DNA of 64,000 nt from DASXAI01 sp963728985 (GCA_963728985.1 CAVSME010000007.1:124001-188000), one strand, 5' to 3'; positions 1-8,560 are shown, counted from the stretch's first letter. Notes: generated by a model from the sequence alone, not told the origin. Made by a program: numbers and translations.

Positions 1-563
1 GCCACCTCGGGCGGCTCGTACGGCGCCCTCGATCGGACGTCGGCCATCTCCGCGACGAACGCCACCCCCTCGGCGCGGCGCTCGGCCTTCGTCCGTTCGG
101 GCAGCGCCTCCCAGCGCTCGTCGCCGAGCATCCGGCGCAGGAACGCCTCGACCGCCGCCTCCGGGCTCTCCGCTCCCAGCATGGCGGCGGAGCCGGCGCT
201 GGTCGGCGGCCACCACTGCGTCCACGGCATCGGCGGCTCATAGGCGGCGACGGCGCGCACGAGGTCCGGGCGGGCGACGGCGGCGGCGAGGGCCACGTTG
301 CCGCCGTAGCTGTGGCCGACGACGACGGCGGGGCGCTCGGCGATGAGCTCGAGCAGGTCGTCGACGTGGACGGCGACCCCGTACGGACCGGGCCGGTGGC
401 GCGAGCGCCCGTAGCCGCGCCGGTCGTAGCGCACGACGCGCAGGTCGTCGAGCCGGCGTGCGACCTTGTAGAACGCCGTGCCCCGGTCGAGCGAGCCGTG
501 CACCAGCACGACCAGCGGCGCGCCCGCCGGCCCCGTCGCATCGTGGTGCAGCGCGGTGGCCAT
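1..563 (-). CDS. alpha/beta hydrolase, C-terminus cut by window edge
   Basis: Partial gene; 187 codons are visible from an ATG at 563 and the frame runs open off the start of the window. It has an alpha/beta-hydrolase core: an HG oxyanion motif at residues 22-23 (LVHGSLDRGT) and the nucleophile elbow GHSYGGN with Ser85. The catalytic acid and His would lie beyond the edge. It diverges from the aminopeptidase gene with only about 30 bases between starts. Substrate cannot be told. A minus-strand open frame at 238-633 is a shadow in another frame and lacks these motifs. Confidence 0.8.
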   Translation of the reverse strand, partial: MATALHHDATGPAGAPLVVLVHGSLDRGTAFYKVARRLDDLRVVRYDRRGYGRSRHRPGPYGVAVHVDDLLELIAERPAVVVGHSYGGNVALAAAVARPDLVRAVAAYEPPMPWTQWWPPTSAGSAAMLGAESPEAAVEAFLRRMLGDERWEALPERTKAERRAEGVAFVAEMADVRSRAPYEPPEV

Positions 564-595
564 CGCCGATGTGTACCAGGGAGCAGACTGGAGAC

Positions 596-1867
596 GTGGC
601 TCTCGACCCGACCGACTCCCTCCTCGCCTTCATCGCCGCGTCGCCATCGCCCTACCACGCCGTGGCCACCGCCGCCGCCCGGCTCGACGGCGCCGGCTTC
701 AAGCCGCTCGACGAGGCCGACGCCTGGGACGACGTCACCGGCGGCCACTACATCGTGCGGGGCGGGGCGCTGGTCGCCTGGCGGGTGCCCGAGGGCGTGC
801 CCGCCCACGCGCCGTTCCGGGTGGTCGGTGCCCACACGGACTCCCCCAACCTCCGGCTCAAGCCCCACCCCGACACCGGGAGCGCCGGCTGGCGCCAGCT
901 GGCGGTGGAGGTCTACGGCGGGGCGTTGCTGAACTCGTGGCTCGATCGGGATCTCGGGTTGTCGGGGCGGGTCGTGCTGCGCGACGGGTCCGTGCGCCTG
1001 GTCCTGGTCGATCGGCCGCTGGCCCGGGTTCCACAGCTCGCCATCCACCTCGACCGCGAGGTCAACGAGCGCGGCGTCCAGCTCGACAAGCAGGCCCACC
1101 TGACCCCGGTGTGGGGCCTCGGACCGGTGGCGGACGGCGACCTCGCCACATTCGTCGCCGCCGAGTTGGGCATCGAGCGCGACGACGTCGCCGCCTTCGA
1201 CCTCATGCTGCACGACCTCACGCCGCCGGCCCGGCTGGGCGCTGACAACGAGCTCATCGCCGCCGCCCGCCTCGACAACCAGTTCTCGTGCTGGGCCGGC
1301 GTCGAGGCGGTGGCCGAGTCCGGCGACGAGGGAGCCGCCATCCCCGTCGTCTGCCTCTTCGACCACGAGGAGGTGGGCTCGGCCAGCACGACCGGGGCGG
1401 CCGGTCCCCTCCTCGAGATCGTGGTGGACCGCCTGGTCCGGGCCCGCGACGGAACCGCCGAGGACCGCCACCGGGCACTCGTCGGCTCGGTCTGCGTGTC
1501 GGCCGACATGGCCCACGCGGTCCACCCCAACTACGCCGAGCGCCACGAGCCCGCCCACCGGCCCCTCCCCAACCGGGGCCCGGTGCTCAAGGTGAACGCC
1601 AACCAGCGCTACGCCACCGACGCCACCACCGAGGTGGCCTTCACGCGGGCATGCGAGCAGGCCGGGGTGCCGTGGCAGGTCTTCGTGTCCCGCAACAACG
1701 TGCCGTGCGGCTCCACCATCGGACCGATCACGGCCACCCGCCTGGGCATCGCCACCGTCGACATCGGCTGCGCCCAGCTCTCCATGCACTCGGCCCGAGA
1801 ACTTGCCGGCGCTCGCGACCCCGGTTACCTGGCCGAATCCCTCCGGGCGTTCGTTATGCCCGGCTGA
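596..1867 (+). CDS. M18 family aminopeptidase (aspartyl aminopeptidase type)
   Basis: Cytosolic zinc metallo-aminopeptidase that removes N-terminal residues, typically acidic or neutral ones. The 423-residue length from the GTG at 596 is normal for M18. Visible metal and active-site blocks: GAHTDSPNLRLKP near residue 78, LDNQFSC near 227, DHEEVGS near 256 and LSMHSARE near 397. A longer frame reaches back to 458, but those codons overlap the divergent hydrolase gene and do not resemble the family; an in-frame ATG at 569 is the other option. GGGAG at 579-583 is a possible ribosome site. It is a monocistronic housekeeping gene. The family call is firm; the exact start is less so. Confidence 0.92.
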   Translation: MALDPTDSLLAFIAASPSPYHAVATAAARLDGAGFKPLDEADAWDDVTGGHYIVRGGALVAWRVPEGVPAHAPFRVVGAHTDSPNLRLKPHPDTGSAGWRQLAVEVYGGALLNSWLDRDLGLSGRVVLRDGSVRLVLVDRPLARVPQLAIHLDREVNERGVQLDKQAHLTPVWGLGPVADGDLATFVAAELGIERDDVAAFDLMLHDLTPPARLGADNELIAAARLDNQFSCWAGVEAVAESGDEGAAIPVVCLFDHEEVGSASTTGAAGPLLEIVVDRLVRARDGTAEDRHRALVGSVCVSADMAHAVHPNYAERHEPAHRPLPNRGPVLKVNANQRYATDATTEVAFTRACEQAGVPWQVFVSRNNVPCGSTIGPITATRLGIATVDIGCAQLSMHSARELAGARDPGYLAESLRAFVMPG

Positions 1868-1937
1868 CCCCGCCGTCTTTCGGGTAGCAAGGTACGTCAG
1901 CCCGGCGGACGCCGGGCCCAGCCCCCTGGGAGTCCCC

Positions 1938-2528
1938 ATGAAGCTTGCCGCCGTCACAGCTGCTGCCGCGCTGACCGCCCTGCTCGTCACCGGATGCGGG
2001 GGCGACAACAAGTCGGTGAGCGCCAGCACCGCCGCCGCATCGGGCGGTGCCGCCACCACTGCCACGACCGCCGGCGGCGGGACCGCCACGACCAGTGGTT
2101 CGGGCAGCGACGGCGACAGCACCACCGCGCCGTCGTTCTCGGGTGACAGCAACAACGAGTTCTGCAAGAAGGTTCGCGACCTCGAGAGCTCCGACCTCGG
2201 CGACGCCCTGTCCGGTGGCGGCGACGACCTGAAGGCCACCCTGCAGACGGCGAAGTCGGCGCTCGCCGACCTGAAGGGCTCGGCCCCGTCGGAGATCAAG
2301 GACGACGTCAACACTGTGGCCAGCGCCATCGAGAAGCTCGACGCCATCTACGCCAAGTACGACTACGACCAGGCCAAGGTGATCGCGGCTGCCCAGAAGG
2401 ACCCGTCGGTCCTCCAGGACGTCACCGCCGCCGCGAGCGACACCAAGTTCGTGGACGCCACCACCCGCCTGACCGCATACGGAACCCAGGTCTGCGGCAT
2501 CGACGACTCCAGCTCGACCAGCGCCTAG
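1938..2528 (+). CDS. secreted lipoprotein, unknown function
   Basis: A 196-residue protein with a clear lipoprotein signal: MKLAA, a hydrophobic run, then the lipobox LVTGC with the acylated Cys near residue 20. A Ser/Thr/Gly/Ala-rich linker (about residues 25-65) follows and then a mostly helical acidic domain with two cysteines (FCKKV and QVCGI), which may form a disulfide. No family was recognised. The start at ATG 1938 is fixed by the signal peptide; the open frame extends back to 1803 inside the aminopeptidase gene but those codons are not used. It is predicted to be anchored on the outer face of the membrane. It stands alone, facing plsC across a repeat-bearing gap. Confidence 0.8.
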   Translation: MKLAAVTAAAALTALLVTGCGGDNKSVSASTAAASGGAATTATTAGGGTATTSGSGSDGDSTTAPSFSGDSNNEFCKKVRDLESSDLGDALSGGGDDLKATLQTAKSALADLKGSAPSEIKDDVNTVASAIEKLDAIYAKYDYDQAKVIAAAQKDPSVLQDVTAAASDTKFVDATTRLTAYGTQVCGIDDSSSTSA

Positions 2529-2561
2529 ACGTCGTCGCCGCCGTCCGCTTCCGTCGGCTCC

Positions 2562-2628
2562 TGACTCGCTGCGCTTCGGACGATCCCGCCGGCATCTGCC
2601 CCGAGCACCGCACTGCGGCGCTACTCAG
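2562..2628 (+). repeat. diverged copy of the 77-bp repeat unit
   Basis: The gap between the convergent lipoprotein and plsC genes holds a stretch that aligns with the 77-bp unit repeated at 6661-7022. It shares the actcgctg(c/t)gct-tcgga head, a central cgccggcatctgcccc part and a GC-rich hairpin tail (gccgcactgcggc). It appears to be a worn dispersed copy. There is no T-run, so it is not a typical intrinsic terminator. The alignment was made by eye. Confidence 0.5.
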
Positions 2629-3302
2629 CCGGCGCGGACCTGAGCGCTGTCGAAGAGGCGCTGCAGTTCCTCGTGGAGGCGCGTCGTGAGCTGGCGGGTG
2701 GCCTCCCGGGGCACTCGGACGCCCGCCTCGGACTCGACCCACATCGGCTCGCCGACCACGACGGCGACCTTGGTGGGGCGGATGAACCGGGCGCCTCTCG
2801 CCATGGCCCGCTCCGAGCCGCCGATGCCCACCGGCACGATGGGCACACCGGCACGCGCCGCCAGGTAGGCGGCCCCCTCGTACAGGGGCTGCACCACGGG
2901 GCCGTTCTTGCGCTCGCCCTCGGGGAAGATCACGAGCGGCTCCCCCGCCGCCAGCACCTCGCTGCAGCGCTGCAGCGCCTCCCGGTCGATCGTGCCCCTG
3001 CTGACGGGGAACCCGCCCAACGCCGAGAGCGTCCAGGCCGGCACCTTGGTCTTCCAGAGCGAGTCCTTGCCCATGAACCGGAGCCGCCGGCGCGTCGTAG
3101 CGGCCGCGTACGGCGTGTCCATGTTCGACCGGTGGACGGGCGCCAGGATGAACGCGCCGGTGGCGGGGACGTGCTCCCTGCCTTCCACCGACGTCCGGTT
3201 CCACAGCCCGGCGAAGGTCTGCACCACCAGGAACCGCACGACGGCGTAGAAGGCGCGCGACGGCAGGCTGTTGCCCGCCATCTGCGAGCGCAGGCGGGTC
3301 AC
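2625..3302 (-). CDS. plsC: 1-acyl-sn-glycerol-3-phosphate acyltransferase (PlsC family)
   Basis: Membrane-associated acyltransferase that converts lysophosphatidate to phosphatidate in phospholipid synthesis. The hallmark HX4D motif is HRSNMD at residues 57-62, and the substrate motif FPEGERK is at 127-132. At 225 residues it is a normal short PlsC with one N-terminal hydrophobic segment. The start is a GTG at 3302 overlapping the cmk stop as GTGA; an ATG seven codons in is an alternative. It follows cmk, as a lysophospholipid acyltransferase gene does in several actinobacteria. Exact acyl substrates are unknown. Confidence 0.9.
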   Translation of the reverse strand: MTRLRSQMAGNSLPSRAFYAVVRFLVVQTFAGLWNRTSVEGREHVPATGAFILAPVHRSNMDTPYAAATTRRRLRFMGKDSLWKTKVPAWTLSALGGFPVSRGTIDREALQRCSEVLAAGEPLVIFPEGERKNGPVVQPLYEGAAYLAARAGVPIVPVGIGGSERAMARGARFIRPTKVAVVVGEPMWVESEAGVRVPREATRQLTTRLHEELQRLFDSAQVRAG

Positions 3303-3931
3303 GCGAGCAGGCCGAGGATCTCGTCGACGATCTCGTCGATGGGCCGGTCCGTGGTGTCGATGATCACGGCGTCGGGCGCCTCGATGAGCGGGTTGGTGTC
3401 ACGGCCCTGGTCGCGGGCGTCGCGCTCGGCGATCGACGCCGCCACCTCCTCGTACTTCAGATCGGCCACTTCCTTGTGCCGGCGCCCCGCCCGCACCTCG
3501 GGTGAGGCCGTCAGGTAGAGCTTGAGCTCGGCGTCGGGGAACACGACCGACCCGATGTCGCGACCCTCGATGACGCCCCCGCCGTGCTCCTGGGCCCATT
3601 GGACCTGCCGGCGTCGCAGTTCCGTGCGCACCAGGGGGTTGGCCGCCACGCTGCTCACGGCGCGGGTCACCTCGGGGCCGCGGATCTCCAAGCTGGCATC
3701 GTCGCCGTCCACCTTCACCGTCGTATCGATCACCTCGAGGTCGAGGTCGATGGTGAGGTGGGCGACGGGCTCGACGTCGTCGGGGTCGATGCCGCGCCGC
3801 AGCGCCGCAAATGTGACACCCCGGTACATGGCCCCGGTGTCGAGGTAGTCGAGGCCGAGCCGGGCGGCGAGGGCCCGCGCCACCGTTGACTTCCCGGCGC
3901 CCGCGGGGCCGTCGATGGCGATCACCCTCAT
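3299..3931 (-). CDS. cmk: cytidylate kinase
   Basis: Phosphorylates CMP and dCMP to the diphosphates. The P-loop GPAGAGKST sits at residues 8-16, and the LDTGAMYR nucleotide-binding block and GRDIGSVVFP core follow. The 210-residue length is usual. The frame stays open far upstream of the gene (to 5266), but those codons are antisense to the aroA frame and not real. The ATG at 3931 overlaps the aroA stop as ATGA, and the cmk stop overlaps plsC, so aroA-cmk-plsC should be translated as a coupled unit. The aroA-cmk pairing is common in bacteria. Confidence 0.96.
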   Translation of the reverse strand: MRVIAIDGPAGAGKSTVARALAARLGLDYLDTGAMYRGVTFAALRRGIDPDDVEPVAHLTIDLDLEVIDTTVKVDGDDASLEIRGPEVTRAVSSVAANPLVRTELRRRQVQWAQEHGGGVIEGRDIGSVVFPDAELKLYLTASPEVRAGRRHKEVADLKYEEVAASIAERDARDQGRDTNPLIEAPDAVIIDTTDRPIDEIVDEILGLLA

Positions 3932-5202
3932 CGGGAGTCGGACCTTACCGTGAGGCCGGCCAGGGTCGGGAAGAAGTCCGGGAACGTCTTGGCCACACAC
4001 GCCGGATCCTCGATCTCGACGCCGGGCACGCGCAGCCCGACGAGGGCGAAGCTCATGGCCATGCGGTGGTCGTCGTAGGTGCGGACGCGTGCCGGGCGGA
4101 AGGCCCCCGGGCGCACGATGAAGCCGTCGGCCTCCTCGTCGGCGTCGACCCCGAGGCGGCGCAGCTCCCGCACCACACCCCCGACGCGGTCGCTCTCCTT
4201 GACCCGGATGAACCCGATGCCGGTGACGCGCGTCGGCGTGGAGGCGAAGGCGGCGACCACGGCGAGGGTGGAGGCCGTGTCGGAGAGGTCGCCCATGTCC
4301 ACCTCGACGCCGTGCAGGGGCGCGGCCCCGGTCACGGTGGTGGCGTCGTCGGTCTGCTCCACGGTGGCCCCCATGCGAGCCAGCACCTGCACGAAGCGCA
4401 GATCGCCCTGGTGGGATCGCCGCCCGAGCCCGGGCACCCGCACCGTGCCGCCGCAGATGGCGGCGGCGGCGAAGAAGTACGACGCCGCCGACGCGTCCGG
4501 CTCCACGGTGAACGTCGCCGGCTGGTAGCCGCCCGGCGCCACGGTGAACGACTGCCGGCCGGCCACGACATGGGCGCCGAAGGCGCGCATGACCTCCACG
4601 GTGAGGTCGAGGTACGGCCTCGACACGACCGCGGTGCTGAGCTCCAACTGGAGCCCCTGGCGCATGGCCGGCGCCGCCAGCAGCAAGCCCGACGCGAACT
4701 GGCTCGACGCGTCGGCGGCCACCAGCGCGCGGCCACCGGTCAGCCCGTCGGCCGTGATCGTGAACGGCAGCTGATCCCCCGACACCGTCGCCCCGAGCGA
4801 GCGCAACGTGCTCACGAGGTCGGCCATGGGCCGCTCCCGCATCCGCGAGGCGCCGTCGATCACATACCGACCGTGGCCGAGAGCAGCCACCGGGGCGACG
4901 AAGCGGGCCGTGGTGCCCGACTGCCGCACGTCGAGCTCGGCTGCCGTCACCGGGATGCGGCCGCCGGCGCCGTCGACCACGAGCGTCGTGGCGTCGGGAG
5001 CCTGGTCGATGACGATCCCCAGCCGGCGCAGGCAGTCGACCATGGCCTCGGTGTCGTCGGCCACCAGAACGCCGTGCAGCGTGCTGCGCCCGGGGGCAAG
5101 GGCAGCAGCCACGAGGGCCCGGTTGGTGATGCTCTTCGACCCGGGGAGTGCCACCGTGGCGTCGAGCGGCCCGTGGACCGGCTCGATGACCGCGGGTTCC
5201 AC
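3928..5202 (-). CDS. aroA: 3-phosphoshikimate 1-carboxyvinyltransferase (EPSP synthase)
   Basis: Sixth step of the shikimate pathway, joining phosphoenolpyruvate to shikimate 3-phosphate. Visible blocks are LPGSKSITNRAL (about residues 19-30, the first substrate loop), RQSGTTARF, and the phosphate-binding RVKESDR and DDHRMAMSFAL segments. Length 424 is typical. The start is a GTG at 5202 whose first base is shared with the last base of the tyrA stop (TAGTG). It lies between tyrA and cmk, so this is an aromatic-amino-acid operon with chorismate mutase and prephenate dehydrogenase upstream. Confidence 0.96.
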   Translation of the reverse strand: MEPAVIEPVHGPLDATVALPGSKSITNRALVAAALAPGRSTLHGVLVADDTEAMVDCLRRLGIVIDQAPDATTLVVDGAGGRIPVTAAELDVRQSGTTARFVAPVAALGHGRYVIDGASRMRERPMADLVSTLRSLGATVSGDQLPFTITADGLTGGRALVAADASSQFASGLLLAAPAMRQGLQLELSTAVVSRPYLDLTVEVMRAFGAHVVAGRQSFTVAPGGYQPATFTVEPDASAASYFFAAAAICGGTVRVPGLGRRSHQGDLRFVQVLARMGATVEQTDDATTVTGAAPLHGVEVDMGDLSDTASTLAVVAAFASTPTRVTGIGFIRVKESDRVGGVVRELRRLGVDADEEADGFIVRPGAFRPARVRTYDDHRMAMSFALVGLRVPGVEIEDPACVAKTFPDFFPTLAGLTVRSDSR

Positions 5203-6267
5203 TAATCCAGCCGCCGCACGCTGGGTCGGAACCCCCGAGCGATGAGGCCGCCCCGGAACAGCTCACGGTTGGCCGCCTCGATGAGCAGGATCATGATCCC
5301 CCGGTCGCCCTCGGCCGAGTGGTACACCTCGAAGTCGGCGACGTTGACGCCCAGCTCGGCGGCCAGCGTGAACACTTCGGCGGCGGCGCCGGGGCGATCG
5401 GGGATCGGGATGCGCACCTCGCAGAGATCGGCGGGGCGGGCCACCCGCGACGGCAGGTTGGCGCGGGCCTGGCGGGCCCGGGTGAGCACGGCCAGCAGCG
5501 CGTCGCGGTCGCCCCGACCGATGACGTCACGGATGCTGGTGAGCCCGGTGATCAGCCCGTCGAGCCCGTTCACGATGGCGTCGCGGTTCTCCTCGCAGAT
5601 GTCGGGCCAGATCGCCGGGTGGCCGGACGCGATGCGGGTCATGTCCCGGAAGCCGCCGGCGGCCAGGCGCAGCAGGGCGGCGTGCTCCTCGGCCCGTTCG
5701 TCGGCCAGCGCCATCAGGGTGGCCGCCGCCAGGTGGGGCACGTGGCTCACCACGGCCACCAGGCTGTCGTGGCGCTCGGGGCTGAGGGCCACGACCTCGG
5801 CGCCCAGCCCCGACACGATGGACGCCACCGTGGCGAACACCGGGTCGCTGGTGTCGGGCGTCGGCGTCAGCACCCACACCGCACCCTCGAACAGGTCGGG
5901 GTCGGCGCCGTCGAGGCCTTCCTGCTCGCTGCCCGCCATCGGGTGGCCCCCGAGGAAGCGGGGATCGGTCACCGCCGCCACCACGGAGGACTTCACCCCG
6001 GCCACGTCGGTGACGAGCCCGCTCGTGGCGGCCAGGGCCTCCTTCACGGCGTCGGCCACCGCCAGGGCAGGCACCGCGACGAAGGTGATCTCGGCTTCGG
6101 CGTCGAGCCCGATGGCATCGACCACGCCACGGGCGAGGGCCTCGCTGGTGCGCTGGCCGTCGACGTCGATGCCCTGCACCCGCCAGCCCGCGCGCCCGCA
6201 GGGCCCGGCCCACGCTGCCGCCGATCAGCCCGAGCCCGACGACGTTGGCCCGCCGGCGCTCAGCCAT
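5202..6267 (-). CDS. tyrA: prephenate dehydrogenase with C-terminal ACT domain, frameshifted
   Basis: NAD(P)-dependent oxidative decarboxylation of prephenate to 4-hydroxyphenylpyruvate for tyrosine. The Rossmann motif VVGLGLIGGSVG (residues 9-20) is in the frame starting at ATG 6267, while the rest (GGHPMAGSEQ, the helical domain and a C-terminal ACT domain ending near 5210) is in another frame that opens near 6179. Dropping one C from the CCC at 6187-6189 joins them as RARGWRVQGIDVD, which reads as normal family sequence and gives 354 residues. The ACT domain suggests feedback by tyrosine. The first 8 bases overlap aroH. It is either a sequencing error or a very recent inactivating insertion; the otherwise intact frame favours the former. 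Confidence 0.88.
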
Positions 6268-6625
6268 TGGCGAGATCGGGGCGCAGCCTCACCGCGCCCT
6301 CGAGGAACACGTGCTGCAGCTCCGACCGCGGCCGGTCGGTCTCGATGTGCAGCATCACCCGGACGCACCGCTCCAGCGAGCCTTCCACCTCGAGCTCCTG
6401 GGCACCGAGCAGGGGCACGTCGTCGAGCCCGGCGGCGCGCGCCGCTGTGGCCGGGAACGCGCTGTGGAGGTCGGGCGTGGCGGTGAGCACCACGCTGATG
6501 ATGTCGTCGGGACCGAGGCCGTTGCGCTCGAACAGCGCCGCCAGGAGCGCCTTCACCCGCACGTGCATCTGCTCGCTGCTGTCCTCGTCGAGGGTGGTGG
6601 CGCCACGCAGGGCTCGCACGGCCAT
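6260..6625 (-). CDS. aroH: chorismate mutase, AroH class
   Basis: Converts chorismate to prephenate, the step before TyrA. It is the 121-residue AroH type with a trimeric barrel fold: the N-terminal VRALRGATT carries the Arg that binds the substrate carboxylate, and RCVRVMLHIETD holds the second Arg cluster. It lies immediately upstream of tyrA, overlapping it by 8 bases (ATGGCTGA), so the two consecutive enzymes should be made together. It is the first gene of the aroH-tyrA-aroA-cmk-plsC run. The promoter would lie in the repeat-rich gap upstream. Confidence 0.9.
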   Translation of the reverse strand: MAVRALRGATTLDEDSSEQMHVRVKALLAALFERNGLGPDDIISVVLTATPDLHSAFPATAARAAGLDDVPLLGAQELEVEGSLERCVRVMLHIETDRPRSELQHVFLEGAVRLRPDLANG

Positions 6626-6660
6626 CCGCCGAGCGTACCGAGTTGATGCCTCGGCTTCGC

Positions 6661-7022
6661 CTCGGACTCGCTGTGCTCGGACAATGCCGTCAGGCTCTGC
6701 CCCTGCCGGCGCACTGCGCCGGCACTCACCCCTTCGCCTCGGACTCGCTGTGCTCGGACAATGCCGTCAGGCTCTGCCCCTGCCGGCGCACTGCGCCGGC
6801 ACTCACCCCTTCGCCTCGGACTCGCTGTGCTCGGACAATGCCGTCAGGCTCTGCCCCTGCCGGCGCACTGCGCCGGCACTCACCCCTTCGCCTCGGACTC
6901 GCTGTGCTCGGACAATGCCGTCAGGCTCTGCCCCTGCCGGCGCACTGCGCCGGCACGCACCCCTACGCCTCGGACTCGCTGTGCTCGGACAATGCCGTCA
7001 GGCTCTGCCCCTGCCGGCGCTC
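6661..7022 (+). repeat. 77-bp tandem repeat, five units (last partial)
   Basis: Head-to-tail units start at 6661, 6738, 6815, 6892 and 6969, exactly 77 bases apart, and the first four are nearly identical. The fifth breaks off at about 7022. Each unit begins ctcggactcgctgtgctcgg and contains a perfect 9-bp hairpin, gccggcgca/tgcgccggc, around a single base (first copy 6705-6723). A partial unit (gcctcggcttcg) precedes the array. Because 77 is not a multiple of three, open frames through it change sequence from unit to unit and are not credible genes. It fills most of the gap between aroH and rluB. Confidence 0.95.
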
Positions 7023-7023
7023 A

Positions 7024-7175
7024 GAATCCTGTTCCGATCGGCGTTTGGGTGCCGATTGCCTCGCCTGGCGGGCCGATCGGCACCCATGACCGAATCGGCA
7101 CCCAACGTCGCTCACGGATCGTGGCCACCGGCCCCGCCGCGCCGATCGCCAGCACCTATCCGCCCGCCCTCTCGG
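7024..7175 (+). repeat. dispersed palindromic element, copy 1 (left arm missing)
   Basis: About 150 bases that match 27508-27662 closely. It contains the inverted pair TTGGGTGCCGATT (7045-7057) and AATCGGCACCCAA (7093-7105), a third near-copy of the same word at 7074-7086, and the right outer arm gatcgccagcacctatccgc. The left outer arm found in the other copy is absent; the fifth 77-bp unit abuts instead. A short remnant of the 77-bp family follows at about 7171-7217. It is non-coding as far as can be seen. Together with the tandem array it accounts for the 596 bases between aroH and rluB. Confidence 0.8.
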
Positions 7176-7221
7176 ACAACACGGCGCCGGCACTCACCCC
7201 TACGCCTCGGTCTCGCTGCGA

Positions 7222-7938
7222 TCAGGTCGCCGACTCGTAGAGCGCTCGCACCTCGTCGCTGGTGAGCGGGCGCCACGCCCCGGGCTTCAGCCGCCGGTCC
7301 GCCAGCGCGCCCACTCGGACCCGCACGAGCCGCTGGACCGGGTGGCCAACTGCTTCGCACATCCGCCGCACCTGGCGGTTGCGGCCTTCGTGGATGGTGA
7401 TGCGCAGCACCCCGGGCTCCGGCTGGCTCACCTGCGCGGGTGCGGTGACGCCGTCGTCCAGCTCCACGCCGTCGCGCAGACGGCGCAGCGCGCCGGCGCT
7501 GAGGGCGCCGTTGGCCACGTGGGCCAGGTACTCCTTCTCGACGCCCCGGCTGGGGTGGGTCAGCAGGTGGGCCAGGTCGCCGTCGTTGGTCAGCACGAGG
7601 AGGCCCTCGGTGTCGGCGTCGAGGCGGCCGACGGGGAAGACCCGCGGCTCGGCGGGCACCAGGTCGACCACGGTGGGGCGGCCGTGGGTGTCCTTGGCCG
7701 TGCTCACGACCCCCCGGGGCTTGTTCAGGAGGTAGTGGACGAGACCTGGACGGGTGGGCGCGGGGTGACCGTCGACCTCGATGCGATCGGACGCGGGCTC
7801 GACCCGCCGCCCGAGCACGGCCACGGCGCCGTTCACGGTCACCCGGCCGTCGGCGATGAGCTCCTCGCACACCCGGCGGCTGCCGTAGCCGGCGGCGGCC
7901 AGGACCTTCTGCAGGCGCTCCCCGCCCTCCTCAAGCAC
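7222..7938 (-). CDS. rluB: 23S rRNA pseudouridine synthase, RluB/RsuA family
   Basis: Isomerises a specific uridine of 23S rRNA (RluB type) to pseudouridine. The N-terminal S4 RNA-binding domain is RLQKVLAAAGYGSRR at residues 8-22; the catalytic motif GRLDADTEGLLVLTNDG has its Asp at residue 107; RNRQVRRMCEAVGHPV near the C-terminus is the family's other signature. It has 238 residues from a GTG at 7938 that overlaps the scpB stop by 8 bases. The open frame upstream to 8328 is antisense-like sequence inside scpB and is not used. The scpA-scpB-rluB order is standard in Gram-positives. Confidence 0.93.
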   Translation of the reverse strand: MLEEGGERLQKVLAAAGYGSRRVCEELIADGRVTVNGAVAVLGRRVEPASDRIEVDGHPAPTRPGLVHYLLNKPRGVVSTAKDTHGRPTVVDLVPAEPRVFPVGRLDADTEGLLVLTNDGDLAHLLTHPSRGVEKEYLAHVANGALSAGALRRLRDGVELDDGVTAPAQVSQPEPGVLRITIHEGRNRQVRRMCEAVGHPVQRLVRVRVGALADRRLKPGAWRPLTSDEVRALYESAT

Positions 7939-8560
7939 CGTCGGTGGGGGGTGCCACCCGCAGGCCCTGCTCCAGCGCTTCCACCACGTCGGCGCCGGGC
8001 ACGAACTCGGCCAGGGGCGGCAGGTCGGCCAGCGAGTCCAGCCCCAGTCGCTCGAGGAACAGCGGGGTCGTGCCCCACAGCACGGCCTGGCCCGGGCCGG
8101 GGTCGCGGGCGACCTCGGTGATGTAGCCGCGGGCCTGGAGGGTGCGGACCACCCCTTCGGGATCGACGCCGCGGATGGCGGCCACCTGGGCCCGGGACAC
8201 CGGCTGCTTGTAGGCGATGACCGCCAGCGTCTCCAGGGCCGCCGCCGACAGGCGGGCGCTCTGGCCTTCCAGCACGAACCGCTCGACGTAGGGCGCCAGG
8301 TCCGGATGGCTCTGGAACCGGTAGCCACCGGCCACCCGCACCAGCTGGAAGCCGTGACCGGTGGCCTCGTAGGCCTCGGCCAGACGCTGGCACAGGCTCG
8401 TGACGGTGGCCACGGGCAGCTCCAGGAGCTGGGCCAGCAACTGGGGCTCGACCGGCTCGGGGGCCACCATCACGATGGCCTCGATGGCCCGCACGGCCTC
8501 GGCGTCGCCGGCGCCGTCAGCCGGCCCGTCCGGCGCTTCGGGCATCTCCATGGCGCTCAT
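7931..8560 (-). CDS. scpB: segregation and condensation protein B
   Basis: Subunit of the SMC-ScpAB condensin that compacts and segregates the chromosome. It has 209 residues with two winged-helix domains; LSAAALETLAVIAYKQPVSRAQVAAIRGV is split across the conserved core and TLQARGYITEV follows in the second winged helix. An acidic N-terminal extension of about 25 residues precedes the fold. The ATG at 8560 overlaps the scpA stop as ATGA, which fixes the start against the much longer open frame. It binds the ScpA middle region as a dimer. Confidence 0.94.
   Translation of the reverse strand: MSAMEMPEAPDGPADGAGDAEAVRAIEAIVMVAPEPVEPQLLAQLLELPVATVTSLCQRLAEAYEATGHGFQLVRVAGGYRFQSHPDLAPYVERFVLEGQSARLSAAALETLAVIAYKQPVSRAQVAAIRGVDPEGVVRTLQARGYITEVARDPGPGQAVLWGTTPLFLERLGLDSLADLPPLAEFVPGADVVEALEQGLRVAPPTDGA

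Noticed and set aside
3886..5205. 439-codon plus-strand open frame
   Set aside because: It is antisense to aroA with a composition-biased product rich in His, Gly, Arg and Asp.
6661..7022. CRISPR array
   Set aside because: The repeats are directly adjacent 77-bp units with no variable spacers, and no cas genes are in the window.
6643..7240. Small proteins encoded in the repeat region
   Set aside because: The frames run through a 77-bp period not divisible by three, have no ribosome sites and resemble nothing but each other.
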